Below, piece after piece: positions 45,940 through 57,515 of a stretch of 64,000 bases of DNA (positions within the stretch are counted from its first letter, which is position 1; every line of letters starts with the position of its first letter). The stretch lies in NCBI GenBank assembly GCA_021209875.1, contig JAGYVD010000006.1, forward strand, positions 1,736,001-1,800,000. Reading direction: 5' to 3'. A program made the position numbers and the translations under genes. Origin of the DNA: Rosellinia necatrix. Its lineage: Eukaryota; Ascomycota; Sordariomycetes; Xylariales; Xylariaceae. Below the pieces are notes generated by a model. That model searched no databases. It was given only the letters and a program-made list of their open reading frames with translations, and was not told the DNA's origin.

Positions 45940-47143
45940 TCAAGCCCTCAAGACGCTGAACGTCATCTTCCGCAGCGCGGTCTCGACGCCGGGGGCGCCG
46001 GTCTGGATCTTCTCGGTGGGCTCCATGGTGGTGCGCCAGCGGGTGGCGGTGCGGGCGCCGACCTCGTCCCAGAGCGCCTGCCAGGACGCGGCGTCGTGGA
46101 GGTATACCTTGTCGCTGCCGGCCTTCCCCCCGCGCTCGCGCGGGCGCAGGGTGCCGACCTGGCGGCCGAAGACCATGGCGTCCGCGCGCCCCGGGTGCAG
46201 CAGGCGCACGATGCGCGACGCCGCCCGCACCTGGTCCGCCCACGTGAAGAGGTGGAAGAAGCTCGTGGCGTGCACGAACGTCATCGTGCCGTCGAGCGCC
46301 GACAGCCCGTCCGCGTCCGCGTCCGCGGCCCCGGCCCCGGCCCCTTCCCTTCCGTCCTGCCCTCCCTCGTCGTTCTGGTTTCGGTCGTCGTGGTCGGATC
46401 GGAGGACGTCCCCGACGACGAAGCGGCCCTTGAACGTGTCCCGGTCCCGGAACAGATCGTACCCGAGCTCTAGGAACCGCGGCTCGATGTCTGTCCCGTA
46501 CAGCCGCGCCGAGTCTACGCCGTCGAAGGCTAGCTTGCGCAGCACCTGCCCTACGCAGCAGCCTACGTCTAGAAGCCGCGTGTCGTCGTCCTCCTCTTCT
46601 GGTGGGGCGGAGGAGGGAGGAGAAGAAGAAGAAGAAGAGTCCGCGGGGCCCGCCGAGGTGTTGGGTTGCGATTGCGCCTGTAATAGCCGGAAGAGCGCTA
46701 ATTGGTAGTAGGCGTCGCTGGCGAACTCTAGCGACGCGAACCGGAACCGCCCGACGCAGGCGTAGGGGTACAGGTCCCAGAGCCTATCGCGCTATATTGT
46801 TTTGTAGTCATGGTGAGCATTGATCTCCGTCATTACGGCCTTCCACTCTTGGCTGGACGTGAAATATGAGATGTTCCCTCTCTCGTTCAAAAAACAACAA
46901 CGGAACAACAAAATCCGTGGTAATATTTACATAAAACGAATATACTTCAATAACATATATCTGTATATATATGCCTATGTCTTTTGCATGTGGGCATGTA
47001 TAAAGGTGGGTATGATCTAGGGTGAGAAGCGAATTGTTACGTACCATTTGGTAGACATGTCTGTCTACGTCTTCGGCAGGGATTCCGCTGTACTGCTGTA
47101 GTAGGGCCCTGGTAGGCTCTACGTCCGGCGGGAGGGTGTGCAT
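45940..47143 (-). CDS. SAM-dependent methyltransferase of fungal secondary-metabolite type
   Basis: Exons (minus): 47045-47143 and 45940-46791. The intron is GTACGT...AATATAG, 253 bases and AT-rich. The junction reads DRHVYQM-RDRLWDLYPY. About 316 residues from ATG 47143; an in-frame Met at 47251 is an alternative. Family pattern: ALLQQYSGIPAEDVDRHV, CVGRFRFASLEF, the SAM-binding motif I LLDVGCCVGQVLRKLAFDG, then ARLYGTDIEPRFLELGYDLF, VVGDVL, VHATSFFHLFTWADQV, and AMVFGRQVGTLRP. An acidic/Ser insert (46600-46640) and an Asp/Ala insert (46310-46350) interrupt the fold. From memory such methyltransferases sit in many polyketide and terpenoid clusters. The substrate is not inferable. It faces the monooxygenase tail-to-tail, about 590 bases apart. 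Confidence 0.85.
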
Positions 47144-47366
47144 GTACCTCCTATCGGCCGATGCCGCGCCGGAGTGTGTGGGATTGGTCTCTACTGTCGG
47201 TGCCGTGGCGCGGCAGTCGAGATCGTAACCTGCGAAGCGCAACGCCGACATTAACAAGCTGTTTCCCCTGCCGGGTCTGCCGGCTGGCCTCTCGACGCTC
47301 ATCTCACACACGGGCCGGGTTGTTCCGGGCTTGGCCGGGCTGGGGCTGAGGCTAGAGCTGGGCGAA

Positions 47367-47512
47367 GATGGTGATAGTGGTAGTGATAGTGGTAGTAATA
47401 GTGGTAGTAATAGTGCTGGTGATAGTGTTGGTGATAGTGCTGGTGATAGTGCCGGTGATAGTGCTGGTGATAGTGCTGGTGATAGTGCTGGTGGTAGTGC
47501 TGGTGGTAGTGA
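47367..47512. repeat. 12-bp minisatellite GGTGATAGTGCT
   Basis: About 12 degenerate copies. In the plus frame it would encode Gly-Asp-Ser-Ala repeats and on the minus strand His-Tyr-His-Gln repeats. Neither is in a convincing gene, so it is treated as noncoding. It lies 220 bases upstream of the methyltransferase start. Confidence 0.9.
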
Positions 47513-48079
47513 CGTCGCCCTCGTACCTGTTTGTAAAAGTTCGCCTGGGGAGTGGATGTTCTCATGGGAACTACGCGGGCAATTTAGGTCAAGCGAGGTC
47601 TAGCGACCACGGTTGCATGTGCATGTTTTCGGCTGCGAGGGAAAAGTAGGACCAGAGGGTGGCAGGCAGATGTGGCCAAGGTTCCAAGGTTGTATCCTTG
47701 GGTATCCTCTCGCTCGATCGCACGCTTGTGGTCCCGCCGGCGGGTTGATATCCCCGAAGAGAGGGTCACACAGGCAGGCTAAATCAAGGGCCAAGATTCC
47801 TCTAGCACGAGATGGTGTATAAGCAGTGTCGCCTAAGACGGGAGGTAGATGTGTAAGTAACTACCAGAGGAGGAGGTTCGGTGGTCCGTTGATGTCCGCG
47901 GACAAAACAGCTGAATAATCAAAGGGGCCGCCAGCCAGCGTACTAGGCTGCTAGTGTCCCCGGAACGCCGCATCTGTCTCACCTGAATTGATTCACCTGA
48001 ATTGACTGGCGCGCTCTTTTGCTTTTTGGAAGCGTGGAATCGGAGGTCTACCTCGGAGTATGTAGATGTGTAAGAATGT

Positions 48080-48160
48080 ATACCTACCTACCTAGGTAGG
48101 TGGGCTGGGTAGATAGGTAGTTATGTACTTAAGTATGTAGTGTAAGTAGGTAGGTTAAGT
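48080..48160. repeat. TACCTA/TAGGTA palindromic cluster
   Basis: Contains TACCTACCTACCTAGGTAGG (self-complementary core CCTACCTAGGTAGG) followed by further TAGGTAG units. Confidence 0.8.
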
Positions 48161-49556
48161 TGCATGCTTAACTGAAGGAACAGGTACTGATCGCTCGGGT
48201 CATAACCGAACCAGATCCTCAATTTATTTCCCTTGGGGAATTCCCCGAGGCGTCAGTTACCGCGTGCTTTGTTTGAAAGCTAGGCTAAGTTAACCGGTAG
48301 GCTGGCTGGAAGGAGGCAACGGTCTCTAAACGTCACGGCCTGTCTATCTGTTTTCATCATAGCGTGTGCATGCTATCTATCTAGTTCCTCGCCCGCATAA
48401 GTGCCGGCCATGCCATGTGTGAAGAGATGTCTGCTAACCGCTTCCGAACACCCCAAACAGCTGCTAACTCAGAGGGGCTTATGAATCATTTACAGTACAC
48501 ACCCTACCCGATGCAAACTGCCGGTTTTCAGCAGTCTCGCCCAACCGCTTGTTTCTGCCTCAGGTCCTCTTACCTTGAAACGCCCAAGTGTAGCTTTAAG
48601 CTATAACCTTATCTATATTTGGGGCATTGAAAATACAAGGTACCTAGCTAGAGGTAGCTGCTATAATCTGCCCCGACCTACCCCGACCTTGGCTGCATTC
48701 ATCACACCCGCTTCACAGTGTTGTAGGTAGGTAATTAATAGAGTAAGTTCACGCCATGGCTGCGAGTTGAGTTTAGGTACACATATACTTCTCTTGATGT
48801 AGGTAAAAGATAGGGTCCGCATTGTGTAGCACTAGGTAGGTACTAGGTACCTATACGAGATGGATAATGCGAATGGGAATAGGAGTAAAACGACAACAAA
48901 GAAAATCAATCGTGTGTATTATGACGATCTACTCAACTCACTCCTAGTTTATAGATACCTACACGTCCCGACTCCCACTTCGCGAGATACAGACAGGGGG
49001 GCTAGCGTACATAGCTCCAGGGTCCAAGCTGTGGCATCCATATTCCTTGATTCCGGATATTGTTCGATTCTTTGACCTACCCGACCTCCTAATAGTCATG
49101 ATGTAGAGATGGCTGCAATCTGTACTACCTCCCTCCCTGCCCCCTGCGGCTCTATGCTACCAGTAGTGTACAAGCTCCCCCCCCCGCTTGCCTAATAGCC
49201 GAGCTCATACCATGTAACGGTATGGTATGATATAGCGTGACTCCCAAGCCCACGTGTATGAATATCAAATACTTCCACGGCTACGGTGGTGGATCTACCG
49301 AGACCCCGGCAATCCCCCCTTCCCCTCTCCCTCCCCCCAAGCTAGCCAGCCGGCAATCCGAGTACCGATACCTTCAATGTTTGGTAACCGAGTTGAAACA
49401 CTTAAGACATGACTCATCAATGCCGCCTATATATTATAACTAGCTATATTAACCCGCGGAATGCTTTATATACAACCCACGATGGACACCTCATTCTTTT
49501 TTAATTCTCCCTCCGCATCTAGATCGCCTCATACATACATACATGCATACGTGATT

Positions 49557-52455
49557 CTAAAACGCATCCCTGAAAGGCGGGTACACGCTACCACGCGGTG
49601 GGCCAAAGGGCATGGTTGGAGCGCCGGGGGCGACTCCGGCGCCAACGACACTCGGGTCACCGTGGCCCAGGCCGTCGTGTAGTTGGTTGTGCTTGACCGA
49701 GACGCCCTCGAATATCCTCGACATCTCGCTAGACATTTGCACCGGCGTCTGCATGCCGTCGAACCCCGGGGACGGCGGGACCAGGAGCGAGTGGCCAAAG
49801 GGAGAGATCACCACGTGGCTTGGTGCCGTCTGGCTGTGGCCCGTAGCCAACCCGGCCATCGTTAGCGCGGCGCTCGAGTGGGGGTCCTCGGCCAGGCCGA
49901 GGCGAGGCGCGACGTCCCGCAGCGATTTGACCGTGCCCCAGAGACGCTTCGACACCCACGACTTGGTCGACATGTCTTTGAGCAGCTCCAGCGCCATGTA
50001 GAACTCGTCCCGGCAGGATGAACTGAAGTTCACGGGCGCATGGCAAGACGCCACGAACAGGATCGTGATGGCCGACGAGAGGAATTGGTGATAGAATATC
50101 TGCATTTTCCGGTAGACATTCGTGGTATTGTTGAGATGGGCCAGGTACCGGATGGTGTTCTTGGCCAGCTTGACAGCGACCTCGGCGTGACGCAAATTAT
50201 CCATAATGCTACTGTGTGTGTGAAGGATCGGGGTGTGGAGCCACATTCGAATTTGATTGTACCGCAACCAAGTCCAGATTTGTAAACGCTGGATATCATA
50301 CTCCTTCTGCGAATTCACCGGCGGGCTTAGATACTGGGGCAGGGCCTCCCAATCGGATAGGACCAGCTGTACTTCCTTCGGTAGCTCATTGTACCATGTC
50401 TTAATCAGCTGATCCAAGTGTTCTATATCATCTACCGGTGCATCCATGCTTGCTTCCGAGTCAAAGTGTCTAACGAACCGCCATACTCTTCCGCTGAGCT
50501 TTGAATATGTTATCATCATTACGAGGAAAGGGAACTGCTCCTGACACGATGGGTGTTAGAGAGAGATTCGTCAAGAGGCGATGGGCGATGGGCGATGGGC
50601 GAAATCAGAAACCAGACAGAAGCACTGATATTCCACACACCCATATGGTGCAATTCCACTTACTGGGGATGGTAGGCTGGAATCTATTTCCTCATCTGGC
50701 ACTACATAGGGCAGGCCGGCGGAAAACGCCCATCGACGATCCAAGACGTACACGCTCCAGAACGTACTAATGGCAAGCCTCCGTTCCTCTTCGTCCTTAA
50801 TCTGCTGGACGGCTTCGCGTCGGTGAAGACCTAATTCGAGACAAAGTCTCACAACCTGACCCATAACGCGCCAACACAAGACCTCGTCCGCCGAGAGGAA
50901 ATGGTATCCAGCCTAGCAAGGTCAGCCATTACTACACAGAAAGCGACGCCACAACGGCATGGGTAGGTGAATCTAGAGGGCGGGGGTTGGGGGAATGACG
51001 TACAACGAGAGCCAGAAAAGGTAGCGTTCGGACATTAGGCGGATCACTCATCAACATTCTATTCGCGATAGACTTGATACCAGCGAATATCCTTTGAGCC
51101 TGTGCGCTACTACCGTGGCCTTCGACAAGCAAACCACCGCACAAGACGATCTTCAGAAGCAAGGTATTCGGATCGTTGATACCCCCGTTCTGGCCACCGG
51201 CAAGGCCGCCCCTCTTCGCGGCCTCCATCCATGTTGCCAACGTTTTGGCGTGAGAAATGATGGACTCGATGCTGAGGACGGGGTACATGATGCCGACTTC
51301 CTCCTCGTAAATGCGGCATATGCGTATCATTTCATCTTTGTCGAGTTCCCATAGTGCGTCCACGGTAGGATTCTCGACGGACGGAGCTATCTGAGGCCCT
51401 AGCTTAGGAGAGGTGCTAGGCGTCTCCTGGGCGTTGCCGTTCGCGTCGGCATGGTCGCTGGGGTAAGAATACCCCATCTTATGCAGGGTATTCTTCGCGA
51501 CGTCGAGGCTGAAGCGATTGCTAGTCGGTCCCCGAAACGAGGGCTGACGCGGCTGCGGGAGCATCGTCATGGTAGTCGAGGTCGGGGTACTGGCGGCCGA
51601 GGGGCCATTCAGCGACCGGTCGGGCTGGTGTAGGGAGCCGGCCCGTAGTGTTTCGGCCCGGAGGGCGTGCAAGCTGTTAAATAGCGTCTCGACCTGTTCT
51701 TGCAGGTGGTTAACGCGATTTGCCATCTGCTTGAACTCTTCCGAGTCCTTGACGCTGCTGGCGCAGCAATTAGGGGCGTATAGACATTGTAGGTTGAGGT
51801 GGCCACACCGGCCGCAGGGGGTCTCCCCATTGCACTTTATCTTGCGCCGCTTGCATTCATTGCAGGCGATGGATATGTATCGGTTCCGTTTACTCCTCTG
51901 CTGGGGCCCGGACTTGGGAGCATTCGGTAGTTCGTCATCGTCGTCGTCGAGGTCAACGCCCGGATTCTTGCGCTTCGCGCCGGCCACCGATGCGGGCGTT
52001 GGCGCGCCCGGCGTTGAGGCGGTGACCGACGGGGTCGCGGATGATGTTATGGTGTCGTGTCGCGTAGTGGAGGCCTGCTTCTTCGCCCTCTTGTCGGGTT
52101 TGCTGGTGTTCTGACGCGACTGTGCACGTTGCGTGGCAGAAGAGCTGTGGTTGATGTTGTTACTATTACCGTTGTTATTGTTGTTATTGTTGTTATTGTT
52201 GTTATTGTTGTTATTGTTGTTATTGTTGTTATTGCTGTTGTTGCTGTTGTTGCTGTTGTTGCCGTTGTTGTTGTTGTTGTTGTTTCTGCTGCCGGACGCA
52301 TCGGCACCGCTGTTCGCTATCGTGGCGCTGGCCGACGCCGCTGGTGATGAGGAGGTGCCCGGCGTGACGGGCGGTGCGACGCTGCCCGCGGCAGAAGGGT
52401 CGGGGAGAGTGGTCAGGTATCGCACCTCGCCGACTTGGTTCTCGAAGAACTCCAT
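49557..52455 (-). CDS. Zn2Cys6 transcription factor with fungal regulatory domain
   Basis: Three exons (minus): 51004-52455, 50664-50912 and 49557-50540. Introns are GTACGT...TTGCTAG and GTAAGT...TGTCAG, both phase 0. About 894 residues. N-terminus: Ser/Ala/Thr-rich, then a poly-Asn tract of about 40 residues (52156-52289), a basic stretch, then the binuclear zinc cluster CNECKRRKIKCNGETPCGRC continuing GHLNLQC (spacing C2-C6-C5-C2-C6-C). A short coiled-coil linker (FKQMANRVNHLQEQVETLF) follows for dimerisation. The middle homology domain contains AGYHFLSADEVLCWRVMGQV, RLCLELGLHRRE, FWSVYVLDRRWAFSAGLPYV. The C-terminal 100 residues are Pro/Gly/Ser-rich. A nuclear DNA-binding regulator; its targets could be the surrounding metabolic genes (inference from position only). 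Confidence 0.93.
52150..52289. repeat. (GTT/ATT)n trinucleotide repeat encoding poly-Asn
   Basis: About 45 triplets, mostly GTT with periodic ATT and GCT, reading AAC/AAT on the coding strand of the zinc-cluster factor. Confidence 0.9.
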
Positions 52456-54072
52456 GCCCTTGGATCTTCTGCTGCTGTGTCGTGGCTCTCTCGCATGGCC
52501 AGCGTCGTGAGCATCGTGGCCGCGGGGTCCGTCCGTGTAGGTGGCAGGCGAGAGGAGAAAGAGATCGGGATCGAGATGGAGATGGAGACAGAGGGTCTGG
52601 AGACGGTATGCCTACCCGTGTCCGTCCGTCCTTTGCCGAGTGACAAGCTTCTTTTCCAGGCTTCCTGCTGGCGCTTTGGCCCTATTGGGTCTACCTCGTT
52701 GCCCATTACCTAGGTGAGTTAGGCGGGTACATGTCTCTGAGGTAACCCGCCGTGCCTGCCTGTGTCCCCCTTATCCATCTCCTGCTAGATCGGTACTTTC
52801 GTCTAGCGGACATGTTCCTGGGTTTAGTGTACACACTTCACCTACACTACCTCACTACGCTACCTACACTACGATAGGCCCCTACGATAGGCCCCTACGA
52901 CACTACATGGGTGCGTAGTAGATGGTGGGTGCCCCCAACACGCCAGCCGCTCCAGCTCGTCGTGTAATTAGCTGCACCCCGAGTCACGACCCGGTAACGG
53001 CCAACGGGAGCAAACGATGCCTAACCTTGTAACTATTGGGTTAAGCTGTTTCAGGTACTCGGAAGCGGCAAAGAACGCCTCGATTAGCTGTGCATGGTGC
53101 TTCAGCTGAAAAACGAACTCTTGGCTCCCCAACGCCCAACAAGCCACCACAGCCGGCTTAGTGTACTATGTGCGCCTTAGGTGTTGCCAAGGTCGCCGCC
53201 CCTTTCTGCCTCCTTCGATTGCAATACGTCGTTATCTGCCGGTAGGGTTGTTGTGTGAAATCCCGGGAAGCCACGTGGATATGTCGCGTATGTGTTCGCA
53301 ACGATGCCTCATTACCAATGTGGGTAGTTGTGATAATGTGAGATGCAACGTCGTAGTGTATAGACGCATATAGCCCCCGTGGTGCTTAATGCATTAGGTG
53401 CTTACGACGAGCAGGGTGTTTTGAGCTGCCCGCAATACTACGCAGCACTACGCAATACGCAAAGCTTCTCTATCATCCTTGCCCCATAATCCTGGATTCG
53501 AGAACAATTTTGTTTGTTTGTTCTTTGATGATGTAATGAGGAAGAAGGGAGCACCTAACGACTTCAGGTTAGTTTATAGGAGCTAGCCTAGGTTGTAGCT
53601 ATAATAGACCATTTCTGATTGGCACCAAGCTTTCTTGGAGGGCGATATGAAGGATTGACACACTACTGCCATGTATGTACATCCTTCAATGAAGGATGGT
53701 ACCCAAAAGCCCTGCTCTGCGTATGCTAGAGCACGGAGGTACTTTGTCCGCCAGCGAGGATTCCAAATATATACAAATGGCCCCAGCTAGCCCCGAGTAT
53801 TGATAGAGTTTAATCCATCCAATGGGCCAGGGTCAGGTGGCTAGTGGTTAAGCTTCCTTGATCGATATTCGTTGACGCCATACCACTGTAGGTAAGTTAA
53901 CCTAAAGCAACACATCCATACGTTGAGATTGGACGCGCTCAAGCCCTCATTGCTTCGCCGCGCATGGTATGTGCCAAGGAATACACCATCTGTGATATGC
54001 ATGTCTAGACGAAGCTAGCATTTTTTGTCTTCTCGGGATACAACGTTAAAATAGTTGCATAGGAACCACCCA
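52456..54072. other. Intergenic region
   Basis: Holds the promoter of the zinc-cluster factor and the 3' flank of fumarylacetoacetase. Short CTACGATAGGCCC direct repeats occur at 52867-52897. No gene supported. Confidence 0.5.
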
Positions 54073-55426
54073 TCACAGAGGTAAGGCAGTTTCAATCCTG
54101 CCGACACACTCACCAAATCCTACCCTCTGCCCCGGTTTCCCACAGCTTCCACGAATCGTGATGGTATCGCCATCCTTCAAGAATCGGCGAACATCCATAC
54201 CATAAAGCATAATGTCCTCCTTTCCCCCTTTGCTTAACTCAAGGAGACTGCCACTTTCTCGAGGGTCTGGTCCACTAATGGTGCCCGACCCCAGCAAGTC
54301 GCCAGTGTTCATCGGACAGCCGCCAAGAGAATGATGGGCGATCATTTGCGGGAACGACCACATTAGATTCTTTGAGCTCGTTCGACAGATCGTCGTCGTA
54401 TCTCCTTGCGGCGCTGTGGAACGTTAGCCACGGGATACCTTTTTCGTCTGATTAGCATGCTCAGCACTTACTTTCGATGTCTACCTCCAGCTCAATATCA
54501 AAAACTGTCTCTTCCCTACCATCTTTAAGATAGCCCTGTAACGCTGTTTTGTTCTCAATTGGTCTGGTCCGGAATGGCTCCAAGGCATCGGCCAATACAA
54601 CCCAGGGGCTAATGGTTGAGGCGAAATTCTTGCTATTAAATGGGCCCAACGGAACGTATTCCCATGTTTGTATGTCGCGCGCGCTCCAGTCGTTCAGAAG
54701 GACGTATCCAAAGATGTGGTCCTCAGCATCGGCAATTTTGATAGGAGAGCCCATTCGGTTTGGTTTTGCGATGATACAACCCAATTCGAGCTCGATGTCT
54801 AACCGCCTGCTAGGTCCTGTTATGGGCTGCTTCGGCTCTGCTGTCGGGTCAAGCAGAATTTGCCCGTTTGGACGACAGATAGGCGTGCCTGAAACCACGA
54901 TGCTGGAGGCACGTCCATGATACCCCACGGGAAGATGTGTGTAGTTCGGCTGCAGAGCGTGCTGTGGGCCACGGAACATAACTCCAACCGCGTAAGCATG
55001 ATGGTATCCGGCGTAAAAATCCGTGTAGTCCCCGATGCTCACAGGAAGGTGAACCTTCACGCTCCTCTGAGAAAGAAGGGCCTTCTGGCGTAGCTCGTCG
55101 TTATCTCTCAGCGCCTCTGGGTTTGTCGTCTCGGCTGATAAGAGTCGTTGTATAGCGCCCCGCACACCCCGATGAACCTCCCTCCCTAATGCTGCAAACT
55201 CGTTGAGAGTCGGTGCGGAGAGGACATCTTCTTTCCCCGCTAAGGTTGGGAAGAGCTCAGCGAACTTGCTATGGGTCGCTAGGACTTTGAGGTCAAGAAC
55301 ATGAGCACCGATTGCCACAGCAGCATGCGGCGCGGGGTCGTTAGATGTGCTTATAATTCCAAAAGGGATATTTGCTAAGGAGAAAGGGGTGTCAGGCGAG
55401 ACGCCAGGTACCCACGTGGCGCTCAT
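54073..55426 (-). CDS. fahA: Fumarylacetoacetase
   Basis: Two exons (minus): 54472-55426 and 54073-54413. The intron is GTAAGT...TCCACAG (phase 1), and the junction reads ELEVDIE-TPQGDTTTICRTSS. About 431 residues, the usual length. N-terminal domain: PFSLANIPFGIISTS and HVLDLK. Catalytic domain: DYTDFYAGYHHAYAVGVMFR (metal Asp and catalytic His), LPVGYHGRASSIVVSGTPI, RRLDIELELGCII (metal Glu pair), GYVLLNDWSARDIQTWEYVP (metal Asp), and HHSLGGCPMNTGDLLGSGTI. It hydrolyses fumarylacetoacetate to fumarate and acetoacetate, the last step after homogentisate ring opening. Its partner dioxygenase is 11.5 kb away at 41051-42538. The symbol follows the Aspergillus name. Confidence 0.95.
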
Positions 55427-56315
55427 TATATCTACCTCGTATCTTGTTCACGACAGTTGCTTACAGAGGAAGAACAGAGGTTGCTCTCGATGTTCGGGTC
55501 AGGAATGCCGTGTTGGTGGTTGTGCAACTTGAGATCAAGAAACTTAGCATCCGATGCAAGCCGCCCCGCATCTTCCGCTGTGGGGCAATCTTTGCGAGTC
55601 AAACGCCTACAGGCTACCAGATACCTAACTAAACGTTGCCTATGTACCACCTTTGCGAGCGGAAGGCTTTGCTTCCCAAAAATAGCTCCTGCCCCCCCTG
55701 CAAGTAAATACATACTAGGCGCACAGATCAAGCTACTCTCATTTCTTTCCCTTCCCCCATCCCCTATGGTAAACCAAGCTATGTGCTATCGAGATCCCTA
55801 GGCTGACTACCTACTCAAGGCAGATTACTGACGCTAGACGCACTAAGAGTGCAAAGCAACAACGATGATTTCGAAGGCGACCGACGGCCATCACGTCAAT
55901 CATAACGTCTAACAGCATAGGTCAGGGGACTATCTAGGTCATGACAGTCTTAGCCAGGAACGGCGAATCAAGTTAATTATTACCCAATACAAACCCCTCT
56001 CTGTGCAAGTTAAACGTTACCAAGAAAGAATCCAATATGAAGGAGGACTGTCCCGGACTCCATTATAGCACATCTGAACGCCTGGCTTCTTCATATATGC
56101 AGTCGTGACCTCGGCCAGCTATCCAACGAAAAATAATAAAAATTGTACACAAGACTAATAGTGAATCCAATATGCTTCAAGGGTGCTGCCATCTAGATTA
56201 AAAGCTTCTCAAAATCGGATATCGTCAGCCGAGATGCAACCTAACGGCGATGGCTGTGACAGCAACCCCGCGAATGATACCGAGTGTACCACGAAGAAGG
56301 AAGGAGCCCTGGTGA
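55427..56315. other. Intergenic region
   Basis: The left part is the promoter of fumarylacetoacetase. Overlapping short ORFs at 55432-55801 have no motifs. Confidence 0.5.
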
Positions 56316-57515
56316 TCACCGCGAGGGGATAACCCGAGTAATCTCCGTGAGGTTATTAAGGTTATTGACGCCAAGCAAACTCATGCGGAAATAAGCTTGT
56401 GCATAAGCCTGACATCATCTACGTTAGTTATTTCTCCTCTAAGACCATAAAAAAAGCGAAAAGAAAAGGAAGGGTTTCCAACAACGCCGAAAAGGGCACA
56501 CGCAGAGGGAAAAAAAAAAGAAGGAAAAACTCACGGGGTTCCACAGCGGCTGACCGAGGGCGCCGGCGAAGGCAGCCCACTGCAATTTGGTCTGCGCGTA
56601 GGTGGAGAGAGCCTTGTCGCTGTGCAGGATGAAGAAGGTCTTGTTGTCGCCAGTCTGGACGTCACGGTAGAAGCCGGCGTCCCAGATCTGCGGGTCCGGG
56701 TCGAGCGGGGCGCCGGCGCGGGCGGGGTCGACGAAGCGCTGGCGGGCGCTCGTGTGCGCGCCCACGAGGGCGACGAGGTCCGAGGCCGTGAACGTCTTGG
56801 CGGCGAAGAGCGACACGAGCTCGGGCCCGTCCATGGAGGGCACGGGGAGCTTCCCGGCCGGCGCCGCGCGCGCGTCGTCCGGCCGCCCGGCGAACGCACG
56901 GATCCGCGGGCCCCCGGGACACGCCACGGTCCCCACGAGCGCGCCCAGCTGGATGATGTCCGCCATACCCGCCCCGAACGGGTGGTACGTCGCGTAGTAC
57001 GCCCGCGTCCGCGCCCCGATCGCCTGCAGGCCCAGGTTCTCGCGCCGGTCGAGCTCCGTCGTCAGCAGGATCGACCCGTCCGCCCCGCCGTACGCGGAGC
57101 TCGTGTCCCACGCCCCCGCGTCGTGGAAGCCCAGCCGCACCGCGCCGCGCGCGAGGTCCGTACAGCCGTTCGCGTCCGCGAAGTCCGCCCACATCGTCGC
57201 CGCCACGTACGACCAGAGGCAGAGCGGGTCCGCGCTGCACGCGCTAGAGCCGAGCGGCCCCGGCGGCGTGTAGGCTGCGGACGCCGCCGCGCCCGCGCCC
57301 GGGGCGGTGGCGTTCGTCTTGAGCTGGAGGATGTCCTTGATCACTTGGCCCGTTTTCGTCGGCGTGCCTGACCGCAGGTCGCCGAGGAGGACGTCGGACC
57401 GCGCCTGCAGGTCGAAGTCCGAGCGGGCTTGGATCTCGGCCAGCGCTCTGCTCATGCCCGGGTGGGCGGAGGCTTGCGCCGCGGCGTAAAGAAGAAAGAT
57501 GGTAGAGCTCTTCAT
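56316..57515 (-). CDS. Secreted class II-like heme peroxidase
   Basis: Two exons (minus): 56535-57515 and 56316-56408. The intron has donor GTGAGT, branch AACTAACG and acceptor ATGTCAG. The second exon gives AYAQAYFRMSLLGVNNLNNL, then TEITRVIPSR, the usual C-terminal helix of this family. About 357 residues. The start at 57515 was chosen because it gives the signal peptide MKSSTIFLLYAAAQASA; upstream Met at 57569 lacks that shape. Heme-pocket motifs: distal AVRLGFHDAGAWD (Arg and His), and proximal DLVALVGAHTSARQRF (His). Also GGADGSILLTTELDRREN and VACPGGPRIRAFAGRPDD. Cysteines CSADPLC and NGCTD fit disulfide bonding. It oxidises phenolic or other substrates with H2O2 outside the cell. It is related to ascomycete class II-like peroxidases; lignin activity cannot be inferred. 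Confidence 0.92.

Larger units (their letters stand above)
47144..49556. other. Intergenic region with minisatellite and TAGGTA motifs
   Basis: Contains the methyltransferase promoter, the 12-bp minisatellite (47367-47512) and a palindromic ACCTACCTAGGTAGGT block near 48085-48102 with more copies to 48850. Open frames at 48415-49075 and 49237-49443 carry no motif. Confidence 0.55.

Noticed and set aside
47331..47603. Plus-strand GDSAGDSAG repeat ORF
   Set aside because: Produced entirely by the 12-bp minisatellite; no gene-like flanks or ATG start.
51569..52114. Plus-strand ORF opposite the zinc-cluster factor
   Set aside because: Antisense to the exon carrying the zinc-cluster Cys pattern.
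56622..57371. Plus-strand open frame of 249 codons opposite the peroxidase
   Set aside because: Arg/Val-rich antisense shadow of a GC-rich gene with clear heme-pocket motifs on the other strand.
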